64,000 bases of DNA from Ailurus styani (taxonomy: Eukaryota > Chordata > Mammalia > Carnivora > Ailuridae), in the NCBI GenBank assembly GCA_002007465.1, contig LNAC01000108.1, positions 2,911,550 through 2,975,549 on the forward strand, given 5' to 3'. Positions 59,757 to 64,000 of this stretch are shown piece by piece. How positions within the stretch are numbered: position 1 is the first letter of the stretch; each line of letters starts with the position of its first letter. A program made the translations under genes and the position numbers. The notes below the pieces were generated by a model, which ran no database searches, was not told the DNA's origin, and saw only the letters and a list, made by a program, of their open reading frames with translations.

Positions 59757-62700
59757 TCCCTCTCCCTCTCCCTCTCCCTCTTCCTCTCCATTGCTCTCTC
59801 TCTCCATTGCTCTTGCCTGAGCCACCAAGCAGACACTGTCCATAGCTCGCCTACCTGAGTGCTCACCCACACTATAAGCTGGTCCTTCCTGGACCCCTCC
59901 ATGTGTCCAGGCTGCCATGAGATCACACTTTCCTGGGCCTCCTCCAACCTCTGATTCTCCCTCAATGTCTTTTTATATGGGCTTCATTTCTTCTACGCCC
60001 TCTAAAATACTGCTGTTGTGTGAGACTCCATCACTGGCCCTCCTGCTTCTTACCTCACTTTGGTCAGTCCCGGCCACACCCCCAGCTTCAGGTAGTGCCT
60101 ATGTCTCTGCTGCTGAGTTCCAGACTCGCTTTCTAGCTACCTCCCCTTGAACACACCACAGACATCACATTCGGTGTCCATCAGTGTCCCATGTTCTCTA
60201 CCCCAGTGGATGATCCTCTGTCCACTCAATCCTCTAGGAGCATGCAAATCAAAAAGGACTCTTCTCTCCTCCCACATCACGTGGTCACCAGGGGCTGTGG
60301 ATGTGTCTCATTTTCCCATCCATCCTCACGTCTCAGTGATCTCTGCCTCAGTTCAGACCTTGTGCTCTTTCTCCTGGACTACCATACCATCTTTTTCTGG
60401 CCTTTAATCCTTCCTTCCCCTGATCATTTCTTTGTAATTACAGCTCAAGTGATCTTTTGAAAATATAAATCTGAACATGTCAGACTCCTGCTTCAAATCC
60501 TCCACATCGGTCTATAGCATAAAGTCTAAGCTCTTTATTCTAATATTCAAGGTCCTTCATGATTTATTCCTGCCCCTCTCTAGCCCCATCACCCCTCACA
60601 CCCTCAAAGCCGCCTGCTCTTAACCCCAATCATACTACATTCTCTCCTGCCTCCATGTTTCTATAGACAATCTCAACTGAGAATGCTTTTAGCTGCCTGG
60701 AAGAAAGGCCTTCTCACTGTCTCTCTCCACCCTTAGAATCGGCTTCTCCCTTCTCCAGGCTTCCTCAACTCTGTTCATATGTATCACACCTTAGGGTAAC
60801 TACTCCTTCACCCAATACATTTTCACTGGGCACCTGCCATTTCCTGTTATGGACCCTGAGCCAACCATTGCCTGATGTCAGTTCCTGGTCCAGTGGTGGA
60901 AACACACATAAGTAGATCACTGCATACCATGGAGTGAATGCAGAAATAGAGGTTGCAGTCAATCGCACTTCAATTTAAAAAAAAAAAAAAAGCAAGAAGT
61001 AGAGGTTGCAATGGGTGTTGGAGAGCAGAAGTGAATCCTAACCCCAGCCGGAGAGTTCAGGAAGGCTCATGCCTCCAAATCCCTTACTAATCCACAAGTT
61101 TCCCCGAAGAAAGAGATGGTAACATCATCTAAATACATAAAATAAGCCCTCCTACATGCATTGGTAAGTTCTCAGTTCATATTGAATGGACGATTGAACA
61201 AAGGAAAGAGAGTAAGTTTAGTCATTTCTTTCTCTGTCTTCTCACCACTATATTAATTCCTCTGTTAGATTATATATCAACTTGTTGTGATTTTTCAATT
61301 TTTACATTTTTCATCTGTAGAGAGTCGGGACTATACCTGATTCATTTCTGTTGTCCTATCATCCACAGAGGGATGTAGCTTAGAAGAAGCATCCCTTGCT
61401 CTTTTTACATTAAGGGGATGCATCCGTACCCCATCCCTACCCTCAGTCCTCAGAGCCAGAGATCAGGGTGAAACGGAGAGGTCTGGTCCTGGTGCCCCAC
61501 AGACCTGAGAACCCAACCAAACCTGCACGGTGACTCATCGTTCAGAGTTGGCTGGGATCTTAGTTGTCATCTAGTGCAAACACCCCCACCCCATCTCTCT
61601 CTCTCTCTGTCTCCAGCTCAAGAATCCCCCTGCCAGCCTCTGATTTGCATATCGCCTGTGAATGGGAGCTCACTCTTTATAATGTAAGCAATCCATTAGC
61701 TAGTAGAGGTGGGTGGTTGTATCCCAAGGGAGGCAGCATGGTGAAATAGAAAGAACTTGACGGGCAAATCTGGATTCAAATCCCCGTTCCCCATTTACCA
61801 GGTTTGCAAGTGAGGTCTTAATAATCTCTCTGAGCCTTTGTTTCCTCATCTGCGAAATAAGGATACTGACGACGTACTTTATTGCCGAGAATAAATGAGA
61901 CGTCCTTTGTGAGGTGCTGATCATAGTGCCTGAAATGCAAGCCCCTAATGCCCCCCCTTATACGGAGTCAAATTTCCTTCCTAGTAACTTCACTCAACGG
62001 TCCTGGCTGGACTCACTGGAAAGCTCCAGAGAAGGTCAGGACTCTGGGCTCCACAGCCCACAGCTTCTCCATTCCCCCTCCCGCTTCCTTCATCTAGGGC
62101 ACACTCTCGCCCCATCGCCACCTGCGCGCTACATTCCCACGCCACACACCCCCGTCCACCGAATACCTTCACAGATGTCACCACGTTCCTGGAATCCCGC
62201 ACTGCAGCTACAGCGGCCCACGGGCACCAGCCACTCACCATCGGCGCCACAGTGCATGCGCGGGGGGCTGCCGGGCTCCCCTTCTGAGTGCGCCACGCAC
62301 GTTCCCGTCACCTCCACCAGCGTGGAGAAGGCGCTCTCGGCTGCGGTGGCCGGGAACGCCGCCAGGCCCCGCACCGTGGCGCGGCACTGCTTGTAGTAGA
62401 CGCGCACGGAGACCAGCGCCACGCACGCGCCCACGTCCTGAAAGGCCAGGTGGAAACCCCGCCGGCTGAGCGGACCGATCTCCCGCACCTCCGTGTTCAG
62501 CTTCATCTTGCGCTCGCCCAGGTCGCCCTGCGTGAAGCTCTCATCCGCCGCGATTGTATCGATCTTGCGGGGCCGGCTGCCACCTGGGCGGGGACGCCCG
62601 CGCCCCAGGTCAGCCTCTGTTTCCAGGTAGTAGACGTTGAAAGTCTCCTTGCAGGTGCCGGCGGCGCCCGGGATGCTGCTGCAGTCGCGCAGCGTGAACT

Positions 62701-63618
62701 GCAGCTCCACGAAGATGCGCTGCCCGCGGCCACGGCTGATCCAGCCAGTTTGCAACCAGTTGTCCTGGTTGGGCTCCAGCACGTTGCACACCTGGTATGT
62801 GCGGATGGGACGGTCATGCTCGTCCACGCCGCTGATCTCCTCCCACTGGGGAGGAGAACAAAGATGCGGGAAGCTCAGAGCCAAGGCGCCCCCAGGAGGT
62901 CGAGCCCTGGCGGTGACGAAAGCTGAAAACCCCCTTCCCCATCATCCCTCATTCTCCCTCCCCCCACCTCCGGCCCCTGAAATTATAAGATACAGAGCTG
63001 GGAGAGACGTTGGAGACAACGGAGCCCAATCCATAATTCTACAGGTGGGGAAACTGAGACTCCAGAGGGAGAGAGAGATTTGACTGGATATGAACGTGAG
63101 AGTTGGGAATGGTGCCTGAAGTCTCCTGGTTCTCCACCAGGTGCCCATTCAGGGACCAGGCTGCAGTCACACAGCCACATCTCCCTAGTTTCCAAGCCTC
63201 TTATAGGATTTTAAATCTTGCTTGTTCTGTCAACGCATCAATCAACAACACTGCTTAGAGGGTCTACTACATGCAAGCATTGTCCAGCATTGAGTCATCT
63301 AGATGATACATTTATGTTGCTAGACACAGCTAGTTTACCCCTCACTATCTTTTTTTTTTTTCATTTTCTTTCCTTCTTGGACTAACTAAAGACTCAACGT
63401 TTTCTAGTAGGCCACTCTGGCTTGAAGGCAGTGCTGCTGAAGACCACGTGCTCTGAGGAGAATCTTGTGCTGCTGTAACCACAAGGAGCAAAAGGATTTG
63501 AGTCCCAGACCACCAGAAGGTTCCTGGGACAGGAGAAGAAAGGTTACACTTACCCCATTACTTGGTAGTGCAGTCCAGCCCAGCTCAGCTTGGGAGGCTT
63601 TGGAATCCAGGAGGATGA
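24520..63618 (-). CDS. EPHA10: EPHA10 gene (Eph receptor pseudokinase), exons 2-17; exon 1 outside, exon 5 in a gap
   Basis: Fifteen coding exons (2570 nt visible) keep frame at every junction, and the translation matches EPHA10. Order: end of the signal region/N-terminus (exon 2), ephrin-binding domain (exon 3), Cys-rich/EGF-like region with NAST sequon (exon 4), FNIII-1 (exon 5, lost in N), FNIII-2 (exons 6-7), TM helix [20 protein letters not shown] (exon 8), juxtamembrane (exons 9-10), kinase-like domain (exons 10-15) and SAM domain (exons 16-17), ending GVQV, a possible class II PDZ ligand. It is a plasma-membrane ephrin-A receptor homologue without expected phosphotransfer. The VAIK lysine is H (VAVHTL), HRD is HRG (HRGLAARR), and DFG is GFG. 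The juxtamembrane tyrosines of active Ephs are F and C ([12 protein letters not shown]). The ends are approximate: the stop is at 26873-26871 and exon 1 lies beyond 64,000. Confidence 0.96.
24543..24548 (-). terminator. EPHA10: Candidate EPHA10 polyadenylation signal
   Basis: TTTATT on the plus strand, reading AATAAA on the minus strand inside AGTAATAAAAACTTG. It is followed by the GT-rich TTGTCTGTGATCTGGTG. Confidence 0.5.
26871..26985 (-). CDS. EPHA10: EPHA10 exon 17 (SAM end, stop)
   Basis: 115 nt. Acceptor CTTCTTTCAG|G. It encodes [37 protein letters not shown] and TGA (26873-26871). Confidence 0.95.
27107..27262 (-). CDS. EPHA10: EPHA10 exon 16 (SAM domain, first part)
   Basis: 156 nt. 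Acceptor TGCCCCCCAG|G. It encodes [40 protein letters not shown] and [11 protein letters not shown]. Donor CCCCA|GTGAGT, phase 2. Confidence 0.95.
27770..27940. repeat. G-rich minisatellite in EPHA10 intron 15
   Basis: Degenerate tandem repeats built on GACAGGTGGG / GTGGGACAGGTGGG, running straight into the N gap. One strand is C-poor and G-rich. Confidence 0.8.
27941..28164. other. Assembly gap (224 N)
   Basis: All N. Directly abuts the minisatellite, so the true array length is unknown. It lies within the intron between EPHA10 exons 16 and 15; no exon is missing here because 15 and 16 join in frame. Confidence 0.95.
28273..28466 (-). CDS. EPHA10: EPHA10 exon 15 (kinase C-lobe end)
   Basis: 194 nt. 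Acceptor CCACCGCCCAG|GTG. It encodes [40 protein letters not shown] and [17 protein letters not shown]. Donor CCCAG|GTACAG, phase 2. Confidence 0.95.
28655..28804 (-). CDS. EPHA10: EPHA10 exon 14
   Basis: 150 nt. Acceptor CCGGTCCACAG|AGC. It encodes [20 protein letters not shown] then [20 protein letters not shown] and YWDMSGQD. The APE and DVWSFG motifs of the C-lobe are intact. Donor GAC|GTGAGT. Confidence 0.95.
29091..29294 (-). CDS. EPHA10: EPHA10 exon 13 (catalytic and activation loop remnants)
   Basis: 204 nt. Acceptor TCCTCCCACAG|CGA. It encodes [40 protein letters not shown] and [23 protein letters not shown] is G, the HRD-loop Asn is R and DFG-D is G. The activation-loop tyrosine is kept. 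Donor ATG|GTGAGG. Confidence 0.96.
29503..29564 (-). CDS. EPHA10: EPHA10 exon 12 (hinge)
   Basis: 62 nt. Acceptor CCTGGCACAG|GA. It encodes [20 protein letters not shown]. Donor CGG|GTGAGT, phase 0. Confidence 0.95.
30021..30206 (-). CDS. EPHA10: EPHA10 exon 11 (kinase N-lobe)
   Basis: 186 nt. Acceptor CTCTCCTCGCAG|GG. It encodes [40 protein letters not shown] and [15 protein letters not shown]. Histidine stands where the VAIK lysine should be. Donor CGAG|GTAGGG, phase 1. Confidence 0.95.
30207..30801 (-). other. EPHA10: GC-AG intron of EPHA10 (exon 10 to 11)
   Basis: Begins GCAAGC and ends CCTCGCAG on the minus strand. It contains an antisense MIR (about 30380-30510). Confidence 0.85.
30380..30510 (-). 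repeat. MIR SINE
   Basis: Antisense, with CCCATTTCACGGACAAGGAA and GGGACTCGAACTCAGG. Confidence 0.75.
30802..30927 (-). CDS. EPHA10: EPHA10 exon 10 (juxtamembrane to glycine loop); GC donor
   Basis: 126 nt. Acceptor TGCACTCCAG|TC. It encodes [40 protein letters not shown] and A. The only frame-compatible donor is GCAG|GCAAGC, a GC donor; joining gives the glycine loop LGAGRFGE. Confidence 0.93.
31057..31118 (-). CDS. EPHA10: EPHA10 exon 9 (juxtamembrane)
   Basis: 62 nt. Acceptor CGCCTCCCCAG|G. It encodes [19 protein letters not shown] and H. Donor CACT|GTGAGT, phase 1. Confidence 0.93.
31753..31958 (+). repeat. CAN-SINE
   Basis: Direct repeats AGANGCTGCTGG at 31741-31752 and 31959-31970. 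Confidence 0.93.
32548..32728 (+). repeat. MIR SINE
   Basis: GTGGTTAGCAGCACGGGCTC start, with the tail AGCACTCACTAAATGTCAGC. Confidence 0.65.
34662..34770 (-). CDS. EPHA10: EPHA10 exon 8 (transmembrane)
   Basis: 109 nt. Acceptor TTACCCCCAG|CT. It encodes [14 protein letters not shown], then a roughly 22-residue hydrophobic helix and the stop-transfer MWRR. Donor AGGAG|GTAGGT, phase 2. Confidence 0.95.
35030..35230 (-). repeat. MIR SINE
   Basis: Antisense MIR ending AAGACTTGAACTTGATTCC. Confidence 0.65.
35511..35598. repeat. 44-bp tandem duplication (two copies)
   Basis: Unit CATCTGCCCCGGGCCTGGGA... occurs at 35511 and 35555, with one mismatch (T/C) in the first 40 bases. Confidence 0.9.
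36074..36096. repeat. Poly-G run ending in one N
   Basis: 22 consecutive G followed by an ambiguous base. Probably a sequencing failure at a homopolymer. Confidence 0.9.
37604..37802 (+). repeat. CAN-SINE
   Basis: Direct repeats CAGGGTATCTG on both sides. Confidence 0.92.
38420..38591 (-). CDS. EPHA10: EPHA10 exon 7 (FNIII-2, second half)
   Basis: 172 nt. Acceptor CTTCCTCAG|GGT. It encodes [39 protein letters not shown] and IEVQTPGE. Donor GGAAG|GTAAGT, phase 1. Confidence 0.95.
38592..41147 (-). other. EPHA10: EPHA10 intron 6 contents
   Basis: An antisense MIR at about 38,975-39,090. The remainder, including 39,190-41,100, holds nothing I recognise. Confidence 0.5.
38975..39090 (-). repeat. 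MIR SINE
   Basis: Antisense, with TTCACAGACAAGGAATGGGG core. Confidence 0.6.
41148..41281 (-). CDS. EPHA10: EPHA10 exon 6 (FNIII-2, first half)
   Basis: 134 nt. Acceptor TTACTTTCAG|CG. It encodes (A)[38 protein letters not shown] and YYEK, with an NGT sequon. Donor AAG|GTGAGG, phase 0. Confidence 0.95.
42764..43139 (+). repeat. CAN-SINE (outer), split by a nested SINE
   Basis: Two halves, 42764-42809 and 43019-43139. The outer target repeat AGAAAATATAGAGGA is at 42749-42763 and again at 43346-43360, beyond the next SINE. Confidence 0.85.
42810..43018 (-). repeat. CAN-SINE nested inside another CAN-SINE
   Basis: Minus orientation. Flanked by TCTGACTCTT / TCCAACTCTT repeats in the host SINE. 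Confidence 0.85.
43140..43345 (+). repeat. CAN-SINE in the tail of the preceding SINE
   Basis: The head AGGGACACCTGGGTGGC follows the A-rich tail directly. The L1 target repeat resumes after it. Confidence 0.85.
43635..43772 (+). repeat. CAN-SINE, 3'-truncated
   Basis: Head and body without the A-tail. Confidence 0.8.
43964..44150 (+). repeat. CAN-SINE
   Basis: Flanked by AAAAAGAAAGAAATC repeats. Confidence 0.9.
44249..44449 (+). repeat. CAN-SINE
   Basis: Flanked by AAGATGNATACTG repeats. Confidence 0.92.
44587..44774 (-). repeat. CAN-SINE
   Basis: Flanked by the 18-bp repeat CAAGGGGTACAAACTTCT. Confidence 0.93.
45110..45308 (+). repeat. CAN-SINE
   Basis: Flanked by AGAATATCATTCAGCA (16 bp). 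Confidence 0.93.
45631..45825 (+). repeat. CAN-SINE
   Basis: Flanked by GGNTAAGATGG repeats. Confidence 0.88.
46415..46560 (+). repeat. MIR SINE
   Basis: TATTTCCTCACATGTAGAATGG core. Confidence 0.6.
47981..48220 (+). repeat. CAN-SINE with internal duplication
   Basis: Older head (TCAGTCTGTTATGTGTC). Contains a duplicated GTGTCTAACTCTT around a T run and a duplicated GGGTCATGATCTCA unit. Confidence 0.85.
48233..48425 (+). repeat. CAN-SINE at the same target as the previous one
   Basis: CATTTTTAGGGA precedes both SINEs (47969-47980 and 48221-48232), and TTATTTTTAG follows at 48426. Confidence 0.9.
49499..49829 (+). repeat. CAN-SINE interrupted by a minus CAN-SINE
   Basis: Head 49499-49607 and tail 49808-49829. 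Outer flanks ATACCNTGTTG. Confidence 0.85.
49608..49807 (-). repeat. Nested CAN-SINE
   Basis: Complete minus copy from poly(T) to CCCAGATGCCCC inside the plus copy. Confidence 0.85.
50088..50560 (+). mobile_element. MLT1-like LTR (solo)
   Basis: Starts TTATGTGTTGAATTGTGTCT and ends GGTACTTTGTTACAGCAGTC. The internal landmark is GTGGGCCCTCATCC. Confidence 0.65.
50561..51870 (+). mobile_element. L1 3' end remnant, interrupted by an LTR
   Basis: L1 text before (CACAGGGAGATTCCACGTCA) and after (ATGGAATATTACTAAGCCAT, GAATTGTACACTTTAAAAGG) the LTR at 50915-51325. Confidence 0.75.
50915..51325 (-). mobile_element. MLT1-like LTR (solo), minus strand
   Basis: Reverse of the 50,088 element: starts TTTTAGTCAGCTCAGGCTGA and ends GGGGGAGACACAATTCAGTC. 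Confidence 0.65.
51890..52740 (+). mobile_element. L1 ORF2 remnant
   Basis: Sense L1 text such as AACTGATAAATCCAAAAACT and GATTCTTTATCATAACCAGC, and a region like the RT-domain coding part near 52.6-52.7 kb. It is riddled with stops. Confidence 0.65.
52780..52970 (+). repeat. MIR SINE
   Basis: GCCGGGTGACTTTAGACAAT and CACAGAGCAGCACTCAATCA. Confidence 0.6.
53837..54041 (+). repeat. CAN-SINE
   Basis: Flanked by GAAAAGTCAGTTTCAGG. Confidence 0.93.
54643..55534. other. Assembly gap (892 N) hiding EPHA10 exon 5
   Basis: All N. Exon 4 ends in phase 1, and exon 6 must be joined from a phase-1 donor. The missing exon therefore has a length divisible by 3, as expected for the FNIII-1 exon of Eph genes. 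Neither flank (54,330-54,642; 55,535-55,892) encodes FNIII sequence. Both flanks are extremely GC-rich, which explains the gap. Confidence 0.85.
55893..56048 (-). CDS. EPHA10: EPHA10 exon 4 (Cys-rich/EGF-like)
   Basis: 156 nt. Acceptor TTCGCCCCGCAG|CC. It encodes (A)[18 protein letters not shown], an N-glycosylation sequon NAS and [20 protein letters not shown]. Donor ACCC|GTGAGT, phase 1. Confidence 0.95.
56185..56380 (-). repeat. MIR SINE
   Basis: Antisense, with AAGGCTCAGAGAGGTTCAG and CCACAGCTGGTACATGG. Confidence 0.75.
56735..56950 (+). repeat. MIR SINE
   Basis: TTGAGAGCACAGGCTTTTGT and GCTTGACCTCTCTGAGCC. Confidence 0.75.
58096..58302 (-). repeat. CAN-SINE
   Basis: Poly(T) then the minus body to GCCACCCAGGAGCCCC. 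Flanked by CCTTCTCTCC. Confidence 0.85.
59028..59212 (+). repeat. CAN-SINE (first of a serial pair)
   Basis: Preceded by AGAAAACAATAAAACTG at 59011-59027. Confidence 0.9.
59226..59402 (+). repeat. CAN-SINE (second of a serial pair)
   Basis: Preceded by AAAAAAACAATAAG and followed by AAAAAAAACAATAAAACTG, so the target sequence occurs three times. Confidence 0.9.
59719..59788 (+). repeat. (TC)n / (CCCTCT)n tract
   Basis: Pure TC run followed by TCCCTC hexamers. Confidence 0.95.
60450..60790 (+). repeat. L2 LINE 3' end
   Basis: ATAAAGTCTAAGCTCTTTAT then AAGGTCCTTCATGATTTATT, the typical L2 tail. Confidence 0.65.
61730..61945 (+). repeat. MIR SINE
   Basis: GGCAGCATGGTGAAATAGAA through TTTCCTCATCTGCGAAATAA to GCTGATCATAGTGCCTG. 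Confidence 0.75.
62167..62845 (-). CDS. EPHA10: EPHA10 exon 3 (ephrin-binding domain)
   Basis: 679 nt, CpG-rich. Acceptor GTTCTCCTCCCCAG|TGG. It encodes [20 protein letters not shown] onward, including [54 protein letters not shown] and the start of the Cys-rich region [15 protein letters not shown]. Donor GAAG|GTATTC, phase 1. Confidence 0.96.
62990..63200 (-). repeat. MIR SINE
   Basis: Antisense, with CAGGTGGGGAAACTGAGACT, between EPHA10 exons 3 and 2. Confidence 0.6.
63554..63618 (-). CDS. EPHA10: EPHA10 exon 2
   Basis: 65 nt. Acceptor CTTCTCCCTAG|TC. It encodes (V)[20 protein letters not shown] followed by G. Donor GGG|GTAAGT, phase 0. This is the mature N-terminus of the ephrin-binding domain. 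Confidence 0.93.
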
Positions 63619-63825
63619 CTAGGGAGAAGGAAGAACAGAGATGTCAGAAAACCAGAAGGTCAGGAAGGTGGAAAGGACCCTTTTGTGAGTTCACTGTAAA
63701 TTTGCTGAGGGGATAGAGACAAATTTTTCTTTGCTGAGGGGACAGAGACATATCTTCCCATGAGGGGGTGGGGTGTGAGTATCTCAAGTCCAGAAAGAGG
63801 TAACCACAATGATTAGGGAAGGAGC

Positions 63826-64000
63826 CTGTATTAGTTTCCTGTAGCTGCTGTAACAAATCATCACAAACTCAGTGGCTTCAAAAACAGTAACTTATTCTTT
63901 TACAATTCTGGAGGTCAGAGGTTGGAAATCAGCTTCATTGGTCTAAAGTCGGGGTGTCAGCAGGACTGGCTCCATCTGTAGGTTCAGAGGGGAGAATCCG
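63826..64000 (-). mobile_element. MLT1-like LTR, cut by window end
   Basis: TGTATTAGTTTCCTGTAGCT and TTTTACAATTCTGGAGGTC, the same class as 50,915-51,325. Confidence 0.6.

Larger units (their letters stand above)
56049..62166 (-). other. EPHA10: EPHA10 intron 3 contents
   Basis: Contains two MIRs (56185-56380, 56735-56950), CAN-SINEs (58096-58302, 59028-59212, 59226-59402), a (TC)n tract (59719-59788), an L2 end (about 60450-60790) and a MIR (61730-61945). No coding signal seen. Confidence 0.55.

Noticed and set aside
59676..59918. SLSLSL / ERERER peptides
   Set aside because: Translations of the (TC)n microsatellite on the two strands.

Overview
The window is mammalian nuclear DNA, almost certainly from a carnivore. 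At least 25 copies of a tRNA-Lys-derived CAN-SINE (head GGCGCCTGGGTGGCTCAG, body with the TC-rich stretch, tail AATAAAATCTTTAAAA) are scattered on both strands, and there is a 3' fragment of a carnivore-type L1. The SINE subtype, with GTGGGTTAAAGCC in the head and CTGCCTACTTGTGATCTC near the tail, points to a caniform and perhaps a mustelid; that last step is inference.

The locus matches the human 1p34.3 gene order C1orf109 - CDCA8 - EPHA10. (1) AIRIM (C1orf109), minus strand, 199-4702: all four coding exons were resolved and give 203 codons plus stop. Its 5' UTR exon lies in a CpG island. (2) CDCA8 (borealin), plus strand, 5627-18912: ten coding exons give 280 codons plus stop, with a 3' UTR to about 20,255. 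AIRIM and CDCA8 are head-to-head and share one CpG-island promoter at about 5,080-5,790. It carries a CHR element, an inverted CCAAT box, a CRE-like site and a ZNF143-like site. (3) EPHA10, minus strand, about 24,520 to beyond 64,000: fifteen coding exons are visible (2-4 and 6-17). Exon 1, with the signal peptide, is outside the window. Exon 5, the first fibronectin III repeat, is inside an 892-base assembly gap. The visible protein is the ligand-binding domain, Cys-rich region, second FNIII repeat, TM helix, a pseudokinase with degraded catalytic motifs, and a SAM domain. CDCA8 and EPHA10 are tail-to-tail, about 4.3 kb apart.

The rest is intron and intergenic sequence rich in repeats: CAN-SINEs, MIR, L2, L1 pieces, hAT-type DNA elements and MLT1-like LTRs. 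The densest nest is 41.8-46 kb, where CAN-SINEs break up an L1 ORF2 remnant in the EPHA10 intron between exons 6 and 5.

The three genes do not form a pathway. AIRIM acts in ribosome assembly, borealin in the mitotic chromosomal passenger complex, and EPHA10 is a kinase-dead Eph receptor. AIRIM and CDCA8 probably share promoter input. I see no prokaryotic, viral or otherwise undescribed system. The most notable points are an apparently minor-spliceosome (U12-type) intron in AIRIM, a GC-AG intron in EPHA10, the shared cell-cycle promoter, and several nested or serial SINE insertions whose order can be read from target-site duplications.
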